Positions 1 through 6,160 of a stretch of DNA of 9,758 nucleotides are shown here, piece after piece (within the stretch, counting starts at the first letter, position 1; every line of letters begins with the position of its first letter). Both the position numbers and the translations under genes were made by a program. The DNA lies in NCBI GenBank assembly GCA_002404055.1, contig DHIZ01000042.1, positions 29,423 to 39,180 on the forward strand, read 5' to 3'. The notes below the pieces were generated by a model. It ran no database searches. It saw nothing but the letters and a program-made list of their open reading frames with translations, and was not told the DNA's origin. This stretch comes from Chloroflexi bacterium UBA4733 (GTDB lineage Bacteria; Chloroflexota; UBA4733).

Positions 1-514
1 CGCCGTCTCGATCCCGGACCCACAGCTGGCGTTCATTCCCCGGCGGCAGCGCCACCGTCAGCGCCACCCACCCATCGGCGAGGAAGCCGGCGTTGGCGAT
101 GCTGGCGCCGGGAAAGGGTGGTCGGAGTTGCTGTACTGCGGGCGTCCGGAGCCACAACGTCGCCTGGACGTTGGCGGTCCGATGGGCGACGGCACGCACG
201 TCGGCCGTGGCTGCCATGACATGCGGTCCCTGGAACGTCAGGTGACGCTCGCCCGGCGCGACGGCGAGGTACAGCGGCGTGCGACCGCGCGGCTGCCCGT
301 CCAGCAGCACGCTGGCGCCGGTCGGCACACTGGTCAGGCGCAACGTGGCAGACAGCGGTACGGTCAGTCGCATGGCCCGACGATGCAGCAGTGTGGCCGA
401 CGTAGCCGCGGCCGCGACGATGAGCAAGGCGACGACCAGGACGCCCAACCGGCGGCGTCTGCTTTGACCCGGCCGGGCCTGCGCGGCGGAAAGGGTGATG
501 GTGTTTGGTCGCAT
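1..514 (-). CDS. PEGA-domain single-pass membrane protein, C-terminus beyond the left edge
   Basis: The reading frame starts at 514 and stays open to the window edge (171 residues visible). A Shine-Dalgarno sequence, GAGGAGGATC, lies just upstream of the ATG. The N-terminus is short and basic (RRRR at 19-22), followed by one hydrophobic helix at about residues 23-42, so most of the protein should lie outside the membrane. Residues about 57-98 match the PEGA fold pattern: LRLTSVPTGASVLLDG, then G-R-TPL, then VAPGERHLTF. PEGA domains are small beta-sandwiches typical of surface proteins and of proteins with C-terminal propellers. The part from about residue 131 (SIANAGFLADGWVALTV) could open such a beta-rich domain, but it is cut off. 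A triple 11-bp repeat upstream (577-609) may control it. The domain call is by pattern recognition. The role is unknown. Confidence 0.8.
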   Translation of the reverse strand, partial: MRPNTITLSAAQARPGQSRRRRLGVLVVALLIVAAAATSATLLHRRAMRLTVPLSATLRLTSVPTGASVLLDGQPRGRTPLYLAVAPGERHLTFQGPHVMAATADVRAVAHRTANVQATLWLRTPAVQQLRPPFPGASIANAGFLADGWVALTVALPPGNERQLWVRDRDG

Positions 515-563
515 CGCGTTGATCCTCCTCTGGCGCTTGGGCCGCGCTGCTCGCGGCGTCAGC

Positions 564-569
564 ACCATA
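564..569 (-). promoter_or_regulatory. candidate -10 element of the PEGA gene
   Basis: The minus strand reads TATGGT here, matching TATAAT at four of six positions. No good -35 hexamer sits 17 bp upstream. Instead, the nearest 11-bp repeat ends about 8 bp away. This layout resembles activator-dependent promoters where PhoB-type repeats replace the -35. The hexamer alone is weak evidence. Confidence 0.3.
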
Positions 570-576
570 GGAGGGC

Positions 577-609
577 GAGCGCTACTTGGGCGCTACATTC
601 GCGCTACAT
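577..609 (-). promoter_or_regulatory. three 11-bp direct repeats, candidate operator for the PEGA gene
   Basis: Read on the minus strand, the sequence is ATGTAGCGCGA, ATGTAGCGCCC, AAGTAGCGCTC with no gaps, a GTAGCGC core repeated exactly every 11 bp. This period places the cores on one face of the helix. It is the classic spacing for tandem binding of winged-helix regulators of the OmpR/PhoB family and of SARP-type (AfsR-like) activators. The block lies 63 bp upstream of the PEGA start codon. The repeats are directly visible; the regulator class is inference. Confidence 0.65.
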
Positions 610-634
610 GGCGGAACAGAGGCAACTGACGCCC

Positions 635-667
635 AAGTAGCGGAGAAGTAGCGCAAAAGTAGCGCTG
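635..667 (+). promoter_or_regulatory. second set of three 11-bp direct repeats, divergent to the first
   Basis: The plus strand reads AAGTAGCGGAG, AAGTAGCGCAA, AAGTAGCGCTG, again with exact 11-bp period and the same GTAGCG core as the minus-strand set at 577-609. The two sets point away from each other across 25 bp, so one regulator could control genes on both sides. The plus-strand target today is only the DinB-like stump at 852. No convincing -10 element follows directly. The rest of the gene-free stretch 668-851 shows nothing I can name. Confidence 0.6.
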
Positions 668-851
668 GCGGTGCGGCTCCTGGGCAGGCGCACGGCGATT
701 CGGGTGACAAATTCGCTCGTTCTTACTGAAAAACCTTTGTTGAGAGGAACCGAGCGCCCTTGAGCGGTGGCATGCAGGCGGCCCAAGGGTACGCCGTACC
801 GTACTTGGAGCAGGCGCCGTCTGCCGCGCCGGAGTCGAGAGGAGCAGTGCT

Positions 852-1028
852 ATGCCAACCCCCGTCGCCATTACTCCCGTCTACGCCAGCGGCGACTTCG
901 CCGCCATCCTCGAAGTGGAACAGCGCCAGCTGGAAGACACCATCGCCGACCGCACCGACGAGCAACTCGTTTGGCGACCGAATGCTCGGGCCACGTCCAC
1001 GCTGGACATCCTCCGGCATCTGGCGTAG
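852..1028 (+). pseudogene. DinB-like (DinB_2/damage-inducible superfamily) N-terminal stump
   Basis: An ATG at 852, preceded by a GAGGAG ribosome binding site, opens 58 codons closed by TAG at 1026. The peptide contains VEQRQLEDTIADRTDEQLVW-RPN and ends in ILRHLA. This follows the start of DinB_2-type four-helix proteins (leucine-rich first helix, then TDEQL-W-P-x-ATS, then LxHLA with a metal-binding histidine). Full family members have about 150-170 residues, so about two thirds are missing. The recombinase fragment follows in the same frame right after the stop, so the junction probably marks a rearrangement. The match is short and could be questioned. A functional 58-residue protein is unlikely. 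Confidence 0.45.
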
Positions 1029-1282
1029 GACACGATGCAGCGCCGGCCGGCCGCCCATGCCGTGGAGAAGCTCATCAGCAAGTACGCCGCGCGGGCCAAG
1101 CTGGCGGCCTTCAGCCCCCACTCGCTGCGCCACAGCTTCGCCAAACAGTTGCTCGACGCCGGCGAGGACCTGGTGACCGTCAAGACCCTCCTCGGCCATG
1201 AGCGTCTCGACACCACCGCGCGCTGCACCCACCCGGGTGCGCGGACCTCGAAGACGTCGTGGGGCGGCTAGACGACGACTAA
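1029..1282 (+). pseudogene. tyrosine recombinase (phage-integrase family) C-terminal remnant, frameshifted, catalytic Tyr replaced
   Basis: The frame from about 1029 (first ATG 1035) encodes the C-terminal catalytic part of a XerC/transposon-type tyrosine recombinase: [15 protein letters not shown], then [15 protein letters not shown] (the H-x-x-R box), then [17 protein letters not shown]. Family members have the nucleophilic tyrosine at the place of this cysteine (TTARYTxP), so a TAC-to-TGC change would explain it. After THPG the frame runs to a TAG at 1269-1271. Shifting the frame near 1240 restores a family-like end, [13 protein letters not shown], with TAA at 1280-1282, consistent with a one-base deletion. 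The N-terminal DNA-binding domain and the first catalytic arginine are absent. It is a dead fragment of a mobile-element recombinase. Confidence 0.75.
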
Positions 1283-1459
1283 CGATCTGGCATGGGTGTG
1301 GCGAGGAGACGTGCCGCCGGTAACATGACCCTCACCGCGTGGGCAGGCTGCCTCGGCGGCTGGACGAACCGAGCCGATCAGCGGTGACGCCGTCCGACCC
1401 GCTCCGGTGACCAGCGCTCCCGGCGCGGCATGCGTGGGTCCGGGCAGCGCGCTCAGAAC

Positions 1460-1489
1460 GACCGTGGGGCGCGGCAGCGCCCCACGGTC
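1460..1489 (-). terminator. strong hairpin, likely transcription end of the 1537-2517 gene
   Basis: A perfect 13-bp inverted repeat (GACCGTGGGGCGC, loop GGCA, GCGCCCCACGGTC) lies about 50 bp beyond the stop codon of the minus-strand gene. On the minus strand no real U-run follows (GTTCTGAG). On the plus strand a five-T run comes 11 bp after the stem. It is therefore a stop-like hairpin rather than a textbook intrinsic terminator. The rest of the gene-free stretch 1283-1536 shows nothing else recognisable. Confidence 0.5.
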
Positions 1490-1536
1490 ACCCCAAACCC
1501 TTTTTCAACGGGCTCGAGCCTTCTGTTCTATTCAGG

Positions 1537-2517
1537 TCAGGGCGTACAGGCCGACGGAACGGTCGGATTCGGCAGGAGCGTCCGGGCATCGGCGGCGTGC
1601 GTCCAGATGCTTGTATAGGGCGACAAGATCTTCCCTGAGTAGACCGGAGCCAGGAACTGGTACTGCTGGCCCGGCTGAACCGGGATGTTGTTGAAGACCC
1701 AACGAGGATAGGGCGTGCCTTTCACCGTATAGGTACTCTTCTGCGCCCGGACACCGGCCTGGGTCGGTGGACTGTTGCCGGCGGCGACCTGAAGGTTCAG
1801 GGCGTCCGGCTGGAAGTCCAGGAGCACCGACTGCACAGTGCCGTGGATGAAGAGATCGACCGCAATGTTGACGAAGGCCGCTTGGTCGACGGGGACATAG
1901 CGACCCTGCCCGTCGTGCGGCCAGACGATCTGCAGCCGCGAGTCGAGTTGTCCCGGCGTGCCATAGCCAGTGGGAATGACCGGGTTCGGAGCATAGGTGC
2001 GCGCATCGGCGGCGTGGACCCAGATGTTGGACTCGCCGGGAACGAGTCCCACGCTGAAGCGGTACTGGTCGGCCGGGCTGGTCACCAGATCCACCGGCAC
2101 GTTGTTGTATTCGTCGGAGGGGAACGTCACGCCGTGAACGGTGCGCTGGATGAAGACCGGATTGATCAGGACTTGTTGTGCCGGCTCGTTGTTCTTGGCA
2201 ACCCAGAGATAGAACTGGTGGACGCCGCCGGGCCCTGCCTGGGGGTCGCTGCTGCAACTGACCTGGTTCGCGGGCCAGACGCTGATATTGACGAACTGCG
2301 ACAGCGCGACGCTGGTTTGATTACCGTTGGCATTGTTCGGCCAGACGATGGCGATACGCGGCGCCCAGAGCACGCTCGCAGCCGCACCCGCTGGCGCCGC
2401 TTCGATAACGGGCGGACGCGGGACGATCATGAGCCCTCCCGGCAGCAACGTCAGCGCTGCACTGGATAGGCCCGCCCGAAGCGCAGCCCGTCGTGTCAAG
2501 TCGTGCATGCCATCCAT
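1537..2517 (-). CDS. Tat-exported protein with two tandem copies of an unnamed domain
   Basis: I use the ATG at 2517 (326 residues); an upstream ATG at 2583 would only add residues before the signal peptide, and 2508 is also possible. The N-terminus carries a twin-arginine signal, LTRRAALRAGL, followed by a hydrophobic stretch to about residue 32, so export in folded form is likely. The mature part is two homologous halves, about 53-183 and 193-320. Matching pieces are RIAIVWP/RLQIVWP, FVNISV/FVNIAV, YNNVPVDL/FNNIPVQP, QYRFSVG/QYQFLAP, IWVHAADART/IWTHAADART and PNPVIP/PNPTVP. I do not recognise a named family. The pattern suggests beta-rich extracellular domains. It follows the propeller gene by about 75 bp and is probably co-transcribed with it. 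A strong hairpin closes the unit. Function unknown. Confidence 0.8.
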   Translation of the reverse strand: MDGMHDLTRRAALRAGLSSAALTLLPGGLMIVPRPPVIEAAPAGAAASVLWAPRIAIVWPNNANGNQTSVALSQFVNISVWPANQVSCSSDPQAGPGGVHQFYLWVAKNNEPAQQVLINPVFIQRTVHGVTFPSDEYNNVPVDLVTSPADQYRFSVGLVPGESNIWVHAADARTYAPNPVIPTGYGTPGQLDSRLQIVWPHDGQGRYVPVDQAAFVNIAVDLFIHGTVQSVLLDFQPDALNLQVAAGNSPPTQAGVRAQKSTYTVKGTPYPRWVFNNIPVQPGQQYQFLAPVYSGKILSPYTSIWTHAADARTLLPNPTVPSACTP

Positions 2518-2592
2518 CTTTTCCCTTGCTCCGCAGCCAACGCCACTGTTCGCCGGCACCGTGCGCCCAGATGGCAGTGTCATGGATGCGCC

Positions 2593-4389
2593 TCACTCCG
2601 GGGTAAAGGCGTTGGTCAAATCGGTGTTAGGCAGCAGGCTCGGGTTGTGTACCCAGTTTGGCGCGCCAGGGTCGTACTGGTCGAGGAAGGGACTGTTCGC
2701 CGCTTCCTGGGCCAGGTCCGCCGGGAGGTTTTGGCTGGTGAGGATGTCCTTCAAGTAGTCGGCCAATAACACTCCCTGGGTGCAGGAGCAGCTGGCGTCG
2801 TACATCATGATCCCGCGCTGCCAGCGCAGGTAGATGAAGTTGTGGTTATTGGCGTCCATCATCGGCTGGCTGGTGGGAACGCCCCACAGCTCCAGGTCGA
2901 TCCCCGGCAAGAGGCTGGCATCGCCGCCGTTGGGGAAAGCCGTCTGGGCCGAGACGGAGTTCATGAACGTGGCGTCGAAGTGGACCGGGGCGTCGGCCAC
3001 CACGTTGGGGGCGTGCTGTTGCACCCAGGCGAGCACCGCCGGCTGGTCGGTGGGCGGGGGCGCGGTGGCGACCAGGGCGCTATCGACGCCGGGGAACGTG
3101 GAGAAGTTGAAGCTGGTGTAGGGCAGGAGGCCGGGGTCGAGCAGGTTGAGCAACCGGGCCTGGCCGTCGGGGCTCAGTTGGACGATGCGGCGCTGGAAGA
3201 ACTGGACCGTGAAGCCCTGGAAGGTGAACGTCCGGCTGGTGGGATAACCGAAGGTGGGCACGCCCCCCCGCCGCTGGAAGTAGTCCCAGATGGTGGCGTT
3301 GTCGATGCGGAAGCTGGTCTGGGGGAAGTAGCGGTTGTCGTGGGGGACCGATGAGGGTTGGCCAACCCCGTTGAGGATGGTGACGTCGTTGCTGTCCTGA
3401 TTGGCGACGTAGACCGTGTGGGTCGTGGGATCGACGGCAACAGCCCAGGGCCGGGTGCCCACCGGCACGGTCCCCGTCACCTGATTGCTGCTGGCGTCGA
3501 TCACGGCGATGGTGTTGTCGCCGGCATTGGCCACGTAGACTGTCTGGCTCGCCGGATCGGCGGCCACACCGGAGGGGTTGGCGCCCACTCTGATGGTCGC
3601 CGGGTTGCCCTGGAAGGCGGGGATGGCGCTCACATCGAGCACCTGCACCTGCGGCACGTTGGTCAGGGTGACATACAGTCGGTGCGTCGGCGGATCCAGC
3701 GCGACGGCGAACGGCGGGTTGCCGAGGAGGGCCGTCGCCAGCGTCTGCAAGGACGCTCCGTCGAGCATGGCCGCTGCGTCGGACGAGGGCGTACTGTAGC
3801 CGACGAAGACGTGGTGCGTGGCCGGGTCCACGGCGAGCCCGTGCGGTTCGCTGCGCTCGCCGCCGACTGCAGCGGAGGCCATCACGTGATCGGTCTTCCC
3901 GTCGATGGCGTGTACCGTCCCGTTGGGGTTGCCGGCGGTGATGGTCCCTTCATCGGCAACGTACACGGTGTTCGTGGAGGAGTCCACGGCGACGCTCTCG
4001 GGATGTGCGCCCACGGCGATCGTGTCCACGACCTGATTCGTCGCTCCGTCGATCACCGCGATCGTGCCGTCGTCGCGATCGGCCACGTAGACGCGGTGCG
4101 TCGCCGGGTTGACGGCAATGCCACCGGGGCCCTTGCCGACCGGGATCGTCGCCGTGCCCTGATCAGCCCCGTTGAGCACCGAGACGGTATTGCTCCCTCG
4201 GTTGGCGACGTAGGCGGTGTGAGTCGTGGGATCCACGGCCACCCCATTCGGTTGCGTTCCAACCGCCACCGTCGTGGCGAGCGTCACCGGGGCGCCGGCC
4301 GCCGCCGCTTCCCTGGAGTGTGCTCCGGCGAGCGCGAGAGGGAGGATCATCGCGAGCAACGCTCGCTTCCACCAGCAATCGTCCATCAT
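2593..4389 (-). CDS. secreted seven-bladed YVTN beta-propeller fused to the FGYP/QRGIM module
   Basis: The start at 4389 (or the adjacent ATG at 4386) follows an ideal ribosome binding site, AGGAGGAAG; the product has 598 residues. Residues 1-33 form a Sec signal peptide (KR, hydrophobic core, then A-rich cleavage region). Residues about 34-345 contain seven repeats of about 40-47 residues with the consensus VG-x-P-x-x-VAVDP-x-T-x-x-x-YVAN-x-x-x-x-TVxVIDG. This is enough for one closed YVTN/NHL-type propeller, a scaffold for binding in the envelope. Residues about 350-565 form a second module (RYFPQTSFRID, PTFGYPTSRTF, FFQRRIVQL, FPNGG, LELWGVPTSQP, YLRWQRGIM, C534-x-C536-TQG). It also ends the 6335-7534 protein. 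Parts of it recall LGFP-like repeats. No catalytic residues are obvious. It lies between the hydrolase and the Tat protein on the same strand. Confidence 0.85.
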   Translation of the reverse strand: MMDDCWWKRALLAMILPLALAGAHSREAAAAGAPVTLATTVAVGTQPNGVAVDPTTHTAYVANRGSNTVSVLNGADQGTATIPVGKGPGGIAVNPATHRVYVADRDDGTIAVIDGATNQVVDTIAVGAHPESVAVDSSTNTVYVADEGTITAGNPNGTVHAIDGKTDHVMASAAVGGERSEPHGLAVDPATHHVFVGYSTPSSDAAAMLDGASLQTLATALLGNPPFAVALDPPTHRLYVTLTNVPQVQVLDVSAIPAFQGNPATIRVGANPSGVAADPASQTVYVANAGDNTIAVIDASSNQVTGTVPVGTRPWAVAVDPTTHTVYVANQDSNDVTILNGVGQPSSVPHDNRYFPQTSFRIDNATIWDYFQRRGGVPTFGYPTSRTFTFQGFTVQFFQRRIVQLSPDGQARLLNLLDPGLLPYTSFNFSTFPGVDSALVATAPPPTDQPAVLAWVQQHAPNVVADAPVHFDATFMNSVSAQTAFPNGGDASLLPGIDLELWGVPTSQPMMDANNHNFIYLRWQRGIMMYDASCSCTQGVLLADYLKDILTSQNLPADLAQEAANSPFLDQYDPGAPNWVHNPSLLPNTDLTNAFTPE

Positions 4390-4449
4390 CGCTGCTTCCT
4401 CCTGCTACAACAGTCGATGTCCCGTCGTACAGAACGACTTCTGCCGCCT

Positions 4450-4478
4450 TTTGTAACATTCAACATTCTAGTTGGCAA
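4450..4478 (-). promoter_or_regulatory. candidate sigma70-type promoter of the propeller gene
   Basis: The minus strand has TTGCCA at 4478-4473, a 17-bp spacer, and TACAAA at 4455-4450. The -35 matches TTGACA at five of six positions and the -10 matches TATAAT at four of six. It begins directly after the hairpin at 4479-4517 and would give a leader of about 50-55 bases before the start at 4389. This position suits an independent or additional start of transcription for the two downstream genes. Confidence 0.4.
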
Positions 4479-4517
4479 GGGGGGGCGGGCAAACGCTACT
4501 GGTTTGCCCGCCCCCCC
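4479..4517 (-). terminator. 16-bp perfect hairpin between hydrolase and propeller genes
   Basis: The arms are GGGGGGGCGGGCAAAC and GTTTGCCCGCCCCCCC, with the 7-base loop GCTACTG. The stem begins 43 bp beyond the hydrolase stop at 4561. On the minus strand the stem is followed by TTGCC, not a U-run, so termination may be partial. It could lower expression of the downstream genes relative to the hydrolase, or end its message. Confidence 0.5.
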
Positions 4518-4560
4518 CGGATAGGCGTTGCGGCTGCACGACACGACGCTGCGCAGTTGC

Positions 4561-5577
4561 CTACGGGTTCTGGTAGAAGGAGTTCAGCACGTCCCACCAG
4601 AGGAGCTTACTGGCCGGGACGTACTGGCTGCCCGAGATGTTCCAGTCCCTGGCGCCGTAATCGTTCCCATTGTGTTGAACGCGCGCCGGGTGCTGGAAGA
4701 AGTACATCGTCTGGAAGTAGGCCTTGATGGCGTCGTAGGTCGTCTGGGCGCGCGTGGGGTCTAGCTCGCTGTTGCGCACGCCCCACTCGCCCACGATGAT
4801 CGGTGAGTAGTCGCCGTACGTTTGCATGGTGGCTTGGATGTTGTCATGGACCGGTTGAGTGAAGGTCGTATCGAACAACCCTTCCATGTTGAGACTGATC
4901 GCATCCCACGGGTACGGGCCGGAGACCCCATTCTGGTTGAGGAACTGGTACATAGCTGCCAGGTAGTTGGCGGCGTTCTGCCCCGTGGGGTCAGAACCTG
5001 GCAGCACGCTCAGGCTGCCGGCATAGGTCGTGATTGCCCCGCCCGCCTTGAGCCGCGTGCAGCCTTGATAGAGCAGCGCCCCGAAGACTTGGGGCGACAG
5101 GGACGGGTCGGACGGTGGGCAGTTCTGGCCCGTCCCGATCTGTCCTTGCAAGTTGGGTTCGTTCCACACCCAGTAGGTGGTCAGGTGATGGCTGGCCAGG
5201 TTCGAGGCGAAGTCCTCCGCCCGGAGGGTGAAGTCGTTGATGTACGCGTTGAGCAGGGGGTTACCGTTGTAGCCGAGGATGTCATTGGGGCAGGAGCCCT
5301 GAATATTGGGCCGATCAAACTCCATCGGGAGCACGGCTGCGACGGGGAAGCCGCCGCTCCGCGTCCCCCACGTATCCATTGCCGCTTGGAACTCCGGATA
5401 GCCCGGGCTGCCCAGCGTGTTGTCGTTCGCGTTGGCCTGGATCGGGGTCCGGACGAGCAGCAACGGGCTGGCTGGTTTGAGGTTGTACACGTCGTCGGTC
5501 CATGTGGTGTCGGGTCCGGCCACGGTGTAGATCGCCGTCGGATCGTACGAGAAGGAAACGATGCCTTGATTGGCCAT
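4561..5577 (-). CDS. glycoside hydrolase-like protein (clan GH-A type TIM barrel), no signal peptide
   Basis: The protein has 338 residues. The ATG at 5577 is preceded by AAGGAG at good spacing, and an in-frame TGA at 5598-5596 rules out a longer N-terminus. Two motifs fit the retaining clan GH-A enzymes (GH5/GH39-like): WVWNEPN with Glu140 as likely acid/base, and IIVGEWGVRN with Glu264 as likely nucleophile. Their separation of 124 residues fits strands beta4 and beta7 of the barrel. The family number and substrate cannot be read from sequence alone. The protein starts MANQGIVSFSYDP without any signal peptide or membrane helix, unlike the exported products downstream. It may act inside the cell or leave by another route. 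It is the first of three same-strand genes, with a long structured leader. Confidence 0.75.
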   Translation of the reverse strand: MANQGIVSFSYDPTAIYTVAGPDTTWTDDVYNLKPASPLLLVRTPIQANANDNTLGSPGYPEFQAAMDTWGTRSGGFPVAAVLPMEFDRPNIQGSCPNDILGYNGNPLLNAYINDFTLRAEDFASNLASHHLTTYWVWNEPNLQGQIGTGQNCPPSDPSLSPQVFGALLYQGCTRLKAGGAITTYAGSLSVLPGSDPTGQNAANYLAAMYQFLNQNGVSGPYPWDAISLNMEGLFDTTFTQPVHDNIQATMQTYGDYSPIIVGEWGVRNSELDPTRAQTTYDAIKAYFQTMYFFQHPARVQHNGNDYGARDWNISGSQYVPASKLLWWDVLNSFYQNP

Positions 5578-5641
5578 GATGGCACACTCCTTCGATCAAA
5601 AGATGCGCGGGGGTCATTGGGTAGGAGGGGCACCCACCCCG

Positions 5642-5705
5642 CTGCCCGTCGTGGCTGCCGGGGTGGTCCCCCGGACACGGTCCGGAGCCCCACCCCGGCG
5701 GGCAG
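5642..5705 (-). promoter_or_regulatory. structured 5' leader of the hydrolase gene
   Basis: Nested inverted repeats stack into one long hairpin: CTGCCCG/CGGGCAG (5642-5648 with 5699-5705), GCCGGGGTGG/CCACCCCGGC (5657-5666 with 5690-5699) and CCGGAC/GTCCGG (5671-5676 with 5680-5685). The outer two share base 5699, so only one of them can use it. The structure sits about 65-130 bp upstream of the start codon and would be transcribed if the promoter is near 5775. It matches no riboswitch class I know. It could be a regulatory or stabilising leader, or a secondary effect of very high GC. Confidence 0.4.
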
Positions 5706-5773
5706 TGGCTGGTGGTGGGAGCCATGCACCGTGGCCCCTCCACCCGCTGCGGAGCGGTTGTCGCTCCACCCTC

Positions 5774-5779
5774 ACTATA
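5774..5779 (-). promoter_or_regulatory. candidate -10 element of the hydrolase gene
   Basis: The minus strand reads TATAGT, five of six matches to TATAAT, directly downstream of the SOS-box-like palindrome. No clear -35 hexamer lies at 16-18 bp. The resulting leader would be about 190 bases. Confidence 0.35.
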
Positions 5780-5780
5780 T

Positions 5781-5794
5781 CGAACATCTGTTCG
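5781..5794. promoter_or_regulatory. LexA (SOS) box-like palindrome
   Basis: The sequence CGAACATCTGTTCG is CGAAC-N4-GTTCG, the symmetric core bound by LexA in Gram-positive bacteria, including Bacillus and actinobacteria. One base separates it from the TATAGT hexamer on the minus strand, so a bound repressor would cover the promoter. Ten fixed bases make a chance match in this window roughly a one-in-a-hundred event. No SOS repair gene is next to it, so the assignment is tentative. Confidence 0.5.
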
Positions 5795-5807
5795 TGATGT
5801 GTTGGAA

Positions 5808-5840
5808 GACTGTGGGAAGTGTGGGAGACTTCCCACAGTC
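5808..5840. repeat. 13-bp perfect inverted repeat with a third half-site
   Basis: The arms GACTGTGGGAAGT and ACTTCCCACAGTC flank the 7-base spacer GTGGGAG. TGTGGGA occurs three times: at 5811 and 5820 in direct orientation 9 bp apart, and reversed at 5831. It lies upstream of the hydrolase promoter candidate and has no T-run on either side, so an operator is as likely as a terminator. The remaining gene-free stretch up to 5921 shows nothing else I can name. Confidence 0.45.
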
Positions 5841-5921
5841 AGGCGTCGCGCTCGGGGTCTCTTGCATGCTGGGGGACGCCAAAGTCTCGGGCCGGCGGCG
5901 CGTAGCGCAAAGGGGTATTGA

Positions 5922-6160
5922 CATCACGCCATCGAACGCTTGAACAAGGAACTCAAACGCCGCAGTGCCGTGGTCGGCATCCTCCCCAACCGCGTCGCGC
6001 TCCTCCGCCTCTTCGGCGCCTTGCTCGCCGAGTAGAATCACCCACTGTCGTGGGTACCCGATGGCTCGTTAGCCACCACTACTTCAGCGAGACCTCGATG
6101 CGCAAGCTGACCCACGGAAAGGAGGAGGCAACGGCAGAACTCACGGCGAAGACGGCGTAG
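5922..6160 (+). pseudogene. IS256-family (mutator-type) transposase, C-terminal remnant
   Basis: The frame from 5922 reads AIERLNKELKRRSAVVGILP-NRVALLRLFGALLAE and then TAG at 6033-6035. This is the very typical end region of IS256-type transposases (Transposase_mut), which have about 400 residues in full. The last part continues in another frame: RWLVSHHYFSETSMRKL, ending with TAG at 6158-6160, the family's usual tail (EW-x-V-x-x-RYFS). So a stop (probably CAG to TAG) and a frameshift between about 6036 and 6062 both disrupt it. Upstream an in-frame TGA (5919-5921) and unrelated sequence show that the N-terminal nine tenths, including most of the DDE catalytic domain, are gone. Confidence 0.85.

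Noticed and set aside
128..640. 170-codon plus-strand frame at the left end
   Set aside because: It lies opposite the PEGA gene, which has a clear ribosome binding site, membrane helix and domain pattern, and it runs through the operator repeats.
577..667. CRISPR-like array
   Set aside because: The repeats are gapless 11-mers in two orientations without spacers, which is an operator layout.
723..1232. 169-codon minus-strand frame opposite the DinB-like and recombinase fragments
   Set aside because: It is the complement of the recognisable recombinase motif and has no features of its own.
1843..2469. 208-codon plus-strand open frame opposite the Tat protein gene
   Set aside because: Antisense shadow; the minus-strand frame has a Tat signal and an internal domain duplication.
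3358..4524. 388-codon open frame on the plus strand opposite the propeller gene
   Set aside because: It is antisense to a well-supported repeat protein; its GDGV/HVDxVRRRI pattern is merely the complement of the YVTN repeats and the codon bias, and it has no family features.
4822..5943. 373-codon plus-strand open frame opposite the hydrolase gene
   Set aside because: It overlaps the hydrolase in antisense and runs through the control region and into the IS256 remnant; composition is explained by the GC bias of the true strand.
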